Below, piece after piece: positions 18,543 through 27,300 of a stretch of DNA of 64,000 bases. The DNA lies in contig OY730443.1 in NCBI GenBank assembly GCA_963422705.1, positions 2,418,001-2,482,000 of the forward strand, written 5' to 3'. The position numbers and the translations under genes were made by a program. Within the stretch, counting starts at the first letter, position 1, and every line of letters begins with the position of its first letter. The notes below the pieces were generated by a model that saw nothing but the letters and a program-made list of their open reading frames with translations, was not told the DNA's origin and searched no databases. Source of the stretch: G963422705 sp963422705. Lineage in GTDB: Bacteria > Poribacteria > WGA-4E > WGA-3G.

Positions 18543-20124
18543 GATTTCCTCCTAATAACCGGTAAATCTGTTCTTCTTCGCGGATAAGTGCGCCGACGAA
18601 TAATCCTGAAAATATCAGTATTGCGAGTGCGTAAGGTGCGGCTTCAGCGAACATCGCTTCTGTTGTGTAACTCCATACATTAAGTGCCAATGTTTCATAA
18701 CCTGCGGGGGATAAGAGAAACGTTAAAGGCAGTTCCTTCATGGTTGCAAGGAAAACGAGGAGCGCGGCGACGCGCATACCGCGAATCAGAATCGGGGCGA
18801 CGGACTTCAAAAACGCCTGCAGAGGCGAATACCCGAGTGAACGGGCTGCTTCTTCTAAGTGGGGTGAAACTTGGTAAAGTGAACTGCGGATGGGCCCAAT
18901 AGCCTCCGCCAAAAAGTGCAGTACGCATGCGTAGATGAGGACGAACACCGTTTTATAGATAAAAGTTACGGTGTTTAACACAAAAAAGATGATGGAAAGT
19001 GCAAAGGCAAGTGAAGGTACAGCGTAAATGATATAGGCAATCCGTGCTAACCCGTTTGCGAAACGCGACGGATACCGGACATCTACGTAGGCAAATGGCA
19101 CCGCTAAAATTGCACAGATAAGCCCTGCCGGGCTCGCAATTGATACGGAGCCGATGAGTCCTTTGAACATCGGTAAAAACAGATTTACTGAATTCGTGGC
19201 ACCCTTGAAAAGCCATAGCACAACGGTACCGGCTGGCACGATTACCGTCACAGAGATAAGCAGTGTGAGATAAAGATAGGCGGGAACCTGCCCTCCTCTT
19301 AGGGGAACCGAGGACACCGAACCGGACAATCCACTGCCGACGCGGTACAAAGCAACTCCCCTCAGCAATTTCGCCTCGAGGTAAAGGAGCAATCCTGTAA
19401 ACGCCAAAAGCATCAGGGCAAGCCACGCAGCCGAAGCATGCTCAAACGAAAGCATATATTCTGCGTACAGCGCGTAACTAAACGTTTCATATCGCATCAA
19501 CGACACAACGCCAAAGTCACCTAATACGTGGAGGCTAATTAGCAGTCCACTCGCATAGAATGCGGGGCGAAGTTGCGGGAGAATAATGTGGTAAAAAATC
19601 TCAAGATAACTGTATCCAAGGCTTTGCGCCGATTCCTCAAGGCTCGAATCAAGTCCCATCAAGGCAGCGCGCAAATTTAAAAAAAGGTAGGGTGATGTGT
19701 AAGCACTCAGTGCGATGAGTGCGCCCCAATACCCACTGAGTCGCGGGATGCTCCTCCCAAAAAGCGCGGCAACAATGCCGTTGTTGCCGCCAAGTGCCAA
19801 TAGTGTGTACGCGATGACGTAACCCGGAATTGCGAGCGGCAAAATGCAGAGCAGACTAAAAAACCGTTTGCCCCGCAAATCCGTTCGGCACGTCAACCAC
19901 GCCACAGGCATCGCGAAAACAAAATCAACAGCGAGGACACCAACAGCGAGTAGAAACGTATTGAGGAGGAGTTTGCAGTTGCGCCATCGAAACACAAGCT
20001 CAGAAAGCGTCGCGCTTTCAACCGAAAATGCCTTCCAGAAGAGGTAGCCTAATGGAATAAATCCGCCGAGCGCGACAGCGATTGGAATAAAAAAGAAATA
20101 CGCATGTCCTGTCACAGGAGTCAT
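18529..20124 (-). CDS. Fe(III)-type ABC transporter permease
   Basis: Inner membrane permease of 531 residues with about 12 transmembrane segments arranged as two fused permease halves, as in SfuB/FbpB/FutB. Each half has an EAA-type loop: GLDSSLEESAQSLGYSYLEIF and SPHLEEAARSLGYSPLQAF. Together with the binding protein encoded upstream it should import ferric iron (or another metal complex or small substrate) when energised by an ATPase. No ATPase gene is present in the window. ATG start at 20124; the ribosome site is weak. A terminator-like hairpin separates it from the binding-protein gene and probably reduces its expression relative to that gene. Confidence 0.85.
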   Translation of the reverse strand: MTPVTGHAYFFFIPIAVALGGFIPLGYLFWKAFSVESATLSELVFRWRNCKLLLNTFLLAVGVLAVDFVFAMPVAWLTCRTDLRGKRFFSLLCILPLAIPGYVIAYTLLALGGNNGIVAALFGRSIPRLSGYWGALIALSAYTSPYLFLNLRAALMGLDSSLEESAQSLGYSYLEIFYHIILPQLRPAFYASGLLISLHVLGDFGVVSLMRYETFSYALYAEYMLSFEHASAAWLALMLLAFTGLLLYLEAKLLRGVALYRVGSGLSGSVSSVPLRGGQVPAYLYLTLLISVTVIVPAGTVVLWLFKGATNSVNLFLPMFKGLIGSVSIASPAGLICAILAVPFAYVDVRYPSRFANGLARIAYIIYAVPSLAFALSIIFFVLNTVTFIYKTVFVLIYACVLHFLAEAIGPIRSSLYQVSPHLEEAARSLGYSPLQAFLKSVAPILIRGMRVAALLVFLATMKELPLTFLLSPAGYETLALNVWSYTTEAMFAEAAPYALAILIFSGLFVGALIREEEQIYRLLGGNREEI

Positions 20125-20157
20125 GCGGTTTTGACATCTGATGTGTCACCTCATGAT

Positions 20158-20190
20158 AAAAAATTGTAGGGATGACTTATCACCCCTACA
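20158..20190 (-). terminator. Intergenic terminator/attenuator hairpin
   Basis: On the minus strand a 7-bp stem (TGTAGGG 20190-20184 with CCCTACA at 20171-20165) is followed by six T. It sits between the binding-protein gene and the permease gene, where partial termination commonly sets a high binding protein to permease ratio. Confidence 0.6.
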
Positions 20191-20242
20191 GATTTCTGAG
20201 GACTCGGCTTGCAGCTTCGACGACTGGCCCGGCAGGCTATAC

Positions 20243-21235
20243 TTACAAGACTTCAACGCGCTTTAACAGCAGAACTGTTCCTTCGATATCGTCCATCTCA
20301 CTCAGATTGAAATTCGGTACCAGTTCAAGCAGTTCCGATAATGGCAACAAATTCTTATTCGTATCTACCCCGTCAACGACAGGATATTCAAACACTTCGT
20401 TCACAAAATACTGCTGCGTCGTTTCAGATAATAGGAATTCAATAAATTTTAGGGCAGCTTCGCGATTCTTAGCGTTCTTCAATAAGCCAATACCGGCGAT
20501 GTTCACCAGGTTCCCCGGGTTCCCTTTCTGAAAAAAAGTTTGTGCCGCCGGAAAATTTGCATCACCCTTTTTGAAACGAAGCAGGTAATAATGGTTTGGC
20601 AGTCCGATGTCAATCTCGCCCGCGGCGAGCGCCTCAATAATTGGTGTATTTTTAGCGTAGATTTTTGTGTCGTTAGCTTTCATACCCCGTAGCCACTCTT
20701 CTGTCTGCTGTTCACCGACTTGTCTTCGCATTGCTGTGACAAATGCCTGAAACGAGGCATTAGTGGGTGCCCAACCAACTCTGCCTTTCCACATCGGTTG
20801 AGTTAAATCGAAGATACTTTTCGGAAGTTGTTCTAGCCGCACCCGTTCTGTGCTATAGGCAAGTACGCGTGCCCTTCCACTTGTTGCAACCCACAATCTA
20901 TCCGCATGCCGAAAAATAGGCGGAACTTTGGTTTGAATTGACTGCGGTAGTTCCGCAAAGAGTCCTTTTTTGCTGACAGCGCCGAGTGCCCCTGCATCTT
21001 GTGCCCAAAAAAGTGCAGCTGGACTCTTTTCGCCCTCCGTCATAAGTGCTGCTGCCAACGGGGTTGTCTTCCCGTAGTTGACTTTTACTCGGACGCCTGT
21101 CTTTTTCTCAAACTTATGAATAATCGGTTCAACGAGGCTTTTACTGCGTCCAGAATAGATGATTAACTCATCTGCTGCTGCTGCCATAACACTAAAGATA
21201 AACAAGAATAATATAGATAAAACACGATTGAACAT
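20243..21235 (-). CDS. Fe(III)-type ABC transporter substrate-binding protein
   Basis: Periplasmic binding protein of 330 residues in the FbpA/FutA/SfuA family. A signal peptide (SILFLFIFSVMAAAA) is followed by the family opening DELIIYSGRSKSLVEPIIHKF, FWAQDAGALGAVSKKG and the hinge-region pattern KGRVGWAPTNASFQAFVTAMR. It should bind ferric ion or a related substrate and deliver it to the permease encoded downstream. The ATG at 21235 is used because GGAG lies 7 bases before it; the frame extends to a TTG at 21247 but that codon overlaps this ribosome site. I could not verify the iron-binding tyrosines (a YFVN and PNHYYLLR are present). Confidence 0.85.
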   Translation of the reverse strand: MFNRVLSILFLFIFSVMAAAADELIIYSGRSKSLVEPIIHKFEKKTGVRVKVNYGKTTPLAAALMTEGEKSPAALFWAQDAGALGAVSKKGLFAELPQSIQTKVPPIFRHADRLWVATSGRARVLAYSTERVRLEQLPKSIFDLTQPMWKGRVGWAPTNASFQAFVTAMRRQVGEQQTEEWLRGMKANDTKIYAKNTPIIEALAAGEIDIGLPNHYYLLRFKKGDANFPAAQTFFQKGNPGNLVNIAGIGLLKNAKNREAALKFIEFLLSETTQQYFVNEVFEYPVVDGVDTNKNLLPLSELLELVPNFNLSEMDDIEGTVLLLKRVEVL

Positions 21236-21316
21236 AATTATCTCCAAAAAATAAGCTTCTCTTTCTTATATGAATGTTTGCCACACTGAAGGGAATTCTC
21301 TAACAATCCCAAGCAT

Positions 21317-21487
21317 TTAGGCTTCGGGTTCAACCTCGCTAACTCCTGCGTTTTTTATCAAATTGACTTTTTCGGCAGTGAGCCAATCCTCGCGAGTCGC
21401 CGCTTCTGCAACCTCAACCTCACTATACGGACACAGCATCAGCCCGATACCTACGAAAAAGACGAGTTTTATGATATTGAGATTCAT
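21317..21487 (-). CDS. Small secreted peptide
   Basis: A 56-residue protein: MNLNIIKLVFFVGIGLMLC is a clear signal sequence, followed by a short acidic tail (EVEVAEAATREDWLTAEKV). I do not recognise it. The case for a real gene is the consensus promoter just upstream (21546-21574) and the signal peptide; the ribosome site is poor (AGGAG about 20 bases upstream). The open frame extends to 21592 but that part contains the promoter. It lies between the iron-binding-protein gene and the IsrB element. Confidence 0.45.
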   Translation of the reverse strand: MNLNIIKLVFFVGIGLMLCPYSEVEVAEAATREDWLTAEKVNLIKNAGVSEVEPEA

Positions 21488-21545
21488 TTTCAAAATAAAC
21501 ACGCCGGCTCCTAAAAAAACTGCAGTGGGTTTAAATTCACTGTAT

Positions 21546-21574
21546 ATTATATCACAGAAATATATCAATGTCAA
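21546..21574 (-). promoter_or_regulatory. Consensus sigma70 promoter
   Basis: On the minus strand TTGACA (21574-21569), 17-base spacer, TATAAT (21551-21546): a perfect match at both hexamers. It points at the small secreted peptide and possibly the iron importer genes. It is just outside the end of the IsrB element. Confidence 0.75.
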
Positions 21575-21588
21575 AAAAGTTGACATGT

Positions 21589-22650
21589 TCATCTCTTATC
21601 TTCGGTGTTTCCTCCCCTGAATTCATTCAGGGGTTCCACACCGCTCCTATAGTAAAAGTTGAGGCGTGTTAGCACGCGAAAATCAGAACGCTTCGCCCCT
21701 GTGGTTAATCGTTTGTTTCCCATACTGTATATCGAAAACAAACCCTTTGCGTTAACGCCAGCAAGGCGGGTTAAACCGTATTTGACATGATTAATCAATG
21801 TATTTTTGACTAAGCCTTTCCCTAATACAGTGCCACCCACACGTGTGCGTTTACCACCTTTCGCTTCCTGTTGCCTATGGAGCTCTCTTCGCTTTATCGG
21901 TATCGGTGAAACACACAGGAAGTCCGTGGTATCAGGGACACCGGAACCGCCAACCGTGTGATACGCCAAGCACCAACTATCTACACAATGAGCGTCAAAG
22001 GTTTCTGCTAACTTCTTCGAGGACTTCTTGAGACCTAACCTCTCTCGTATTTCTTTCGTCTCCCACCCTTGTAAAGTTAACAGTTGCCACCGTTTACGGA
22101 TTTCGGTATAGAACCACTGTTTACCGACTTACAAAGGACTAAACGATTGATTCCACTTCTTTGCACGGTGTATCGTCCGCGCCTTAATATCTTCAACGCA
22201 GACATGCGTGAGTGGATAGAGTTTAGAAAGCCAATCAAGAACCCTTAACTTCCAATCCCATCTCCCACGCGTGCCAGCAGGGACGCGGGCTTTGTTCGCA
22301 AGACGGTTCGTCCGGTTCTTGCGATTCGGACACTTTCGTGAACGCCGACTTCTACGCAACTCTCGACGCTTCGCCACTTTCTTACCGACACCCCCGTGAG
22401 CGTCTGACTGAACATTCAAATAGGTATGAGATGCTGATGTGACGGTAAAGCCTTCTTTCTTGCTACCGGGTTCTACACCGACGACGATATCTTGTGTGTA
22501 TGCGTCTTCGGTAGCATAGTTAAGCCTGATACAAAAGATACCATTTGACCAATAGGGCGTGGCGAAACCTTTCTTAATCAGCATGCCAGCCTTGTTCGCA
22601 CGCGTCGGCATCAACAAGGCGCCTGTTTGACTCGTCACCGGAACAAACAT
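21589..22650 (-). pseudogene. isrB: IsrB-like RNA-guided nickase (RRXRR protein), interrupted by one stop codon
   Basis: One frame of about 353 codons broken by a single TAA at 22131-22129. Order of parts: PLMP-type start (GALLMPTRANKAGMLIKKG), RuvC-I (VVGVEPGSKKEGFTV, with Glu where Asp is usual), Arg-rich bridge helix (AKRRELRRSRRSRKCPNRKNR), RuvC-II (HVCVEDIKA), then after the stop VGKQWFYTEIRKRW, RuvC-III (FDAHCVDSW) and a C-terminal domain (LINHVKYGLTRLAGVNAKGLFSIYS) as in IscB proteins. There is no room for an HNH domain, so it fits IsrB, the HNH-less relative of IscB that nicks DNA with an omega-RNA guide. The residue at the stop is preceded by NQSFSPL; a CAA or GAA codon mutated to TAA would explain it. 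It is either a dead copy or an assembly error. Confidence 0.75.
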
Positions 22651-22860
22651 CGTTTGTAATCTCCCTTACGGGTTGTATATTGCCCCTTCCAGAGCGCAAT
22701 ATCATAGAGTGAATCGGACGAGGGGAGTATCCGAAACATTGTTTAGGCACCCACGCCCAGATAAAGCGATATTTTACTGTAGAAAATCGTTTAACTTGTG
22801 TAGTGAACGTTTGGTATACGCTTCGCACAAGCCCCCGACTTCAGTCGGGGGTTATTGACC
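21590..22860 (-). mobile_element. IS200/IS605-like element with IsrB-type gene and no transposase
   Basis: About 1.27 kb unit bounded by two small perfect hairpins of the same shape: left end CCCCCGACT/AGTCGGGGG (22832-22851) and right end CCCCTGAAT/ATTCAGGGG (21614-21633), both with a TC centre. It carries an RRXRR/IsrB-like coding sequence and an upstream structured region. No TnpA Y1 transposase is present, so it would need one in trans. Exact ends are not defined because I see no target duplication, as expected for this family. Confidence 0.6.
22651..22851 (-). ncRNA. Probable omega-RNA (HEARO-like) of the IsrB element
   Basis: The 200 bases upstream of the IsrB-like gene have no plausible gene and begin, on the minus strand, with a strong hairpin (stem 22851-22843/22840-22832). 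In IscB and IsrB elements the omega-RNA lies exactly here and its guide is the flank beyond the left end; here that flank starts at 22852 on the minus strand and reads outward GTCCAGAAGGTCAATAA towards the hairpin. The secondary structure beyond the first hairpin was not computed. Confidence 0.5.
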
Positions 22861-23117
22861 TTCTGGACATTAAATTAGGATAGAGAATACATTTCGGCTA
22901 GAACAGTGGGGCTGTCCCACGTTGAACTGATTCATTATCCGTATTTCTCATTTTCACAACTCCTTTGCGAAAGTCGTCCGCTCTAAACGCCGAGTGTAGG
23001 AACTTCCAAATTTATCACGACTCCCTCTTTTTCGCAAGAATTTTTCCATTTCTGAACAGCCTTTGGTGTCTAGACACAGCGTTAAAAACCAAGCGTAGAG
23101 CATAATTAATAATTTGT
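22861..23117. other. Intergenic region before sbcD
   Basis: About 350 bp lie between the IsrB element and sbcD. I see no gene on either strand; only the sbcD promoter at its right side is recognisable. The antisense open stretch running into sbcD from 23484 has no family resemblance. Confidence 0.5.
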
Positions 23118-23145
23118 TTGAAAATTTGTTCAAATCTGTTATAAT
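23118..23145 (+). promoter_or_regulatory. Promoter for sbcDC
   Basis: TTGAAA (23118-23123), 16-base spacer, TATAAT (23140-23145), with the sbcD ATG about 70 bases downstream. Confidence 0.55.
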
Positions 23146-23214
23146 AAATTGCGTCGGTAATCTCGCAAATTCTGAATCCATCATTGGATAAATTTTAAAA
23201 ACAAAAAACATAAT

Positions 23215-24387
23215 ATGCGTATACTCCATACTGCCGATTGGCACATCGGGCAACGGCTTCATGAACGCCGTCGGATTAACGAACATACACAATTTTTGGA
23301 ATGGCTTCTTGAAACGATTCAAAAATATGAAGTGGAACTCCTTCTCGTTTCGGGGGATATCTTTGACACATCTTTCCCTTCTGCGGAGGCAACGCGCCTC
23401 TATTACCGATTTCTCTACCGTCTCTTTCAGGAAACGAATGCGTCCGCAGTCATCACTGCGGGTAACCATGATTCCGCCCGTCATTTAGAAGCGCCACAAG
23501 AATTTCTCAAAATGGGGCGAATTTACGTTGTTGGGCTTGCGACAGAACCTTCTCAGTGTGTTTTCACTTTGCCACCGGAAAATCCGCGCGTAGCTGTTGC
23601 AGCAGTTCCGTACTTATCGGAAAGTGTACTGTCGCACATCTCGTTTGAGAGTGAACCTGACAAGACGGAACGTTATCGGGAACGTCTGAAGGAATTCTAT
23701 CAGCAATGTGTCTTATACATGCCCCCGGAACTCCCAAAGATTTTGATGGGGCATCTCTTTGTTCAAGGCGGAAAAGCAACGGGTTCAGAACGCAATATCC
23801 GGCTCGGCGGCGCCACCTTGATGCAAGTAAGCGATTTTCCTGATGTCGTGGACTACGTCGCCCTCGGACATCTCCACAGGGCACACGCAATCCACGGTGC
23901 GAATTATCCTATTCGATATTCCGGTTCACCGCTGCCACTAAGGTTCAATGAAGCCAATTATCGAAAAAAGGTTTATCTACTCGATTTTTCAAAATCGCCC
24001 ATCGGAAATCATGGGCCGGCGTGCCAAGAAATTGACATTCCTATTTTCAAAGAACTTTGCACCGTAGAAGGAGAGGTGAACTCGGTTTTAGCAGAAGCGA
24101 TGAACGGGGCGTGGGATGGGAAATACATCCAAGTCAAGCTCATATTAGAGAAACCTGAAATCGGAATCAGCGATAGAATTCGCGAGGCATTCAATCAGCG
24201 CGGGGGAGAGGTACTAAGCATTGTAGTTGAACTCCCGGCGCCGAAAGAAGTTCGCAATATTACGATTGAGGAGATGCAACAGCCAACGGAAATTTTTGAG
24301 CAATTCTACAAAGAAAAATTTGGGGAGACACCCGATGAAACCCTTATGCAAACCTTTACTGAATTATTAGAACTCGTGGAAAAATAG
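23215..24387 (+). CDS. sbcD: Exonuclease subunit SbcD (Mre11 homologue)
   Basis: Nuclease subunit of 390 residues of the SbcCD double-strand end processing complex, which trims hairpins and protein-blocked DNA ends in the cytoplasm. Metallophosphoesterase motifs are in place: MRILHTADWHIGQ (D8, H10), SGDIFDT near residue 48, TAGNHDS near 85, and later VALGHLHRAH. Length matches the family. Only 2 bp separate its stop from the sbcC ATG, so the two subunits are translationally coupled. No strong Shine-Dalgarno sequence is visible; the ATG opens the first beta strand directly. Confidence 0.95.
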   Translation: MRILHTADWHIGQRLHERRRINEHTQFLEWLLETIQKYEVELLLVSGDIFDTSFPSAEATRLYYRFLYRLFQETNASAVITAGNHDSARHLEAPQEFLKMGRIYVVGLATEPSQCVFTLPPENPRVAVAAVPYLSESVLSHISFESEPDKTERYRERLKEFYQQCVLYMPPELPKILMGHLFVQGGKATGSERNIRLGGATLMQVSDFPDVVDYVALGHLHRAHAIHGANYPIRYSGSPLPLRFNEANYRKKVYLLDFSKSPIGNHGPACQEIDIPIFKELCTVEGEVNSVLAEAMNGAWDGKYIQVKLILEKPEIGISDRIREAFNQRGGEVLSIVVELPAPKEVRNITIEEMQQPTEIFEQFYKEKFGETPDETLMQTFTELLELVEK

Positions 24388-24389
24388 AT

Positions 24390-27300
24390 ATGAAATTAAG
24401 TAAACTGAAACTCAAAAATCTAAACAGTTTCCGAGAAGAGATTGAATTGGATTTTGAAAAATCGCCACTAGACGAGGCGGGACTCGTTGCAATTACGGGC
24501 CCGACTGGGGCAGGAAAAACGACGCTGCTGGATGCAATTTGCCTTGCGCTTTACGGAAAAACGCCACGCCTACATGGAAGTGACACAAAAAGTCCTAAGC
24601 ATCTCATCCCTCACGGTGAAAAAGAGGGATATGCCGAAGTGCTTTTTGTCGCAAATGGTAAGCGTTACCTGGCTGAGTGGAACTTGAGGCGGGGCAGTTC
24701 TCCGAAAGGACGCTTGCTCGAGCTAGAGCAGAATAGACTTATCACTGATAAACTCAGCACAAAAGGCAAATCCTTAGGAACCAGTGAAAAAACAGTGAGT
24801 GAAAAAGTAGAAGAAATCTTGGGCATCAACTTCGATACCTTCAAACGTTCCGTGATGTTAGCACAAGGTGAATTTGCCGCGTTTTTGAAGGAAACGAATG
24901 AGAAAAGACGAGAAATTTTAGAGGTTACCGCTGGCATCGGCATCTACGATGATTTAAAAAAAGCATTAAACGACAAAATAAAAATCGTGAGAGAGAAACA
25001 TCAAAAAGTATTAGGTAAATTAGATACCGTTCCAGAAGCCTCTTGTGAGCAACTTGCTCAAGCCGAGACTACGTTAGCCGGCTTACAAGATAATGCACGA
25101 GCCCTAGCGGATGAAAGAGAACGCTGCCGAGAGGAAAAAGAGCGAGAAAGCGTACGCGCCGAAGCTTTTGAAAAACTACGCTCCTCCAAAGCGCGCACCG
25201 ACGAACTTTTATCTCAAAAACATGAGATGGCCAAACGAGAAGCTGAACGAGCACAAGCAATACGTGCCAATAACCTTCGTCTCGAAAAATATGAATTTGA
25301 TGATGCCACAGCAAAACTTCGAGATGAAGATGCATTACTTCGAAAAGCAGAAGCAGAACGCGATGCCGCCAAAATACAATTTCAGCAGAACAAAACCAAT
25401 TTCATTCAAATTGACAATACCTATAATACGGTATTGGCTGAAAAACAGGCGAAAATGACGGACTACACCGATGCTAAATACAATGTGAAACAGGCACAAG
25501 ACAGGGCCAAGCAAGAAGAAAATTTAATACCAGAATTGGAGAAACTGGCCGCACAAATGAAAGCCTTGTCCAAACAACTAACCGAAAATGAGGACCGCCA
25601 GGTAGAATTGCATCAACAAATTCACGCCGCTGAGAAATTCCTTTGTGAAAACCCGCTGCCCGTGGATAGACAATCACGTCTCACGGAAGCAAAAGAACGT
25701 TTGGTAGCGTACCACCAACTACAGGAAAAACATGAGGAGAAATCAGAACAGAAAGCGAAAGACTCCTCCAAATTCGAGTCTTTGGAAGACAAACTTGCGC
25801 AATTATCTCGAAGGTGTAAAAAAATTACTGCCGAAGAAGAAACTGCCCGAGTTAACCTCATAACCGCTGAAGAGAGGGTTGTATCCCTGGAAGAAACCGG
25901 AAATCTTGAAAAATGGCGTAACGAAAAAGAACAAGCACAGCGCGCATTACCAATCATTCAGGAGTCCGAAGCTGTCCATCGCCAACTCACCGATGTAGCA
26001 CACAATAAGGCAGATTTACAAAAAAGTTTGGCAACCCTAAGCAATAAGCTTGAAAAAGTTAAACGTCAGAGAGACGCACAAATTGATATCTGCGAACGCG
26101 CAGCGGGAGAGGTTAATAGAACTGAAAATGCCAAGGAATTAGCACTTCTCGTGGCACCCATCAATCAACTTCGACAACAATTGGAGACAGGGAAACCGTG
26201 CAGCGTATGTGGTGCTACGGAGCATCCGTGTGCCGATGAAGTAGAGCAGGAAGGCGACGAGAAGCTCGAAGTTGCTGAAAAAGCCTTAGCCCAGGCGAAA
26301 ATCGACTCGCAGCGCGTACAGAAAAAGATGCAACAATTAGAAACAAAGAAGACGCGGCTTGAACAAGATAAGCTTAACCTCACTAGCCAAGTCCAGGAAG
26401 CTGAACAAAAAATAGATGCACTCACACAGAAGACTGAAACCTTAGCAAGGAAATCGCATAAAATTTACCCTCAAATTACAACCATATCGGTGGAAACCCA
26501 AATTTCGGAACTCGAAACCGCTATCGATGAGCTTAAAAGCGCGCAGAATTTGTTCAAGGAGGCGTCATACGATTACGCAACGGTATCTGAAAAGCTTGTT
26601 AATTGTGAGAAAGAGATCGCGAGGGAAACCGAACTGTTTAAAGAGACAGAACAGAATTTACAAAACCTAACCGGTGAATTGGAAGATGTGGCAGTGGATT
26701 TGTCAAATAGTAAAGCCCGTTTTTGGGAGCTAATGCCCAATACTTTTCACCACCCAGAAAAGGCGATTGCTCAATTTGAATCTCAGATAAAGGCTGTCGA
26801 AACCAAGGAACAGGAGCGCGCGGAAAAAGGGCAAGAACTAAAGCAATTGGAACTCAAAATCAGCTCAAACGAAGGGGATCTTGAAAGGGTCAAAAAAGAG
26901 TATAAAGAGGTTCACAACGACATAAAACGTTATCAATCCGAAAAAAACTCCTTTTTCGCCGATGCCCGGGATAAAACCGATGGATTGACAACCGAAAATG
27001 AAATTGACACCGCAATTGAAAAATTAGAAAAGGTGGTTGAAATAAAAGCAAATCAGCGGGAGGAAGCAGAGCGCCATTTCGAAGATAACAAAACAGAATT
27101 CACGCGTTCACAAGCCGCCCATGCACATCGCATATCCGGACATGCGGAATCTAAGAAAAACGTCGAAAAAGCGCGCAAAACCTACTTAGACGCATTGAAC
27201 AGGGCAGGGTTTGATTCACCGCAAACGCATGAGGCTGCCTTTCGAGAGGAAGCGTGGGTGCAAAAGGTTGAAAAAGAGATAACGGCTTATAACCAAGAGA

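Noticed and set aside
22954..23484. Minus-strand ORF of 176 codons overlapping sbcD
   Set aside because: Antisense to sbcD over half its length, crosses the sbcD promoter, and has no recognisable domain.
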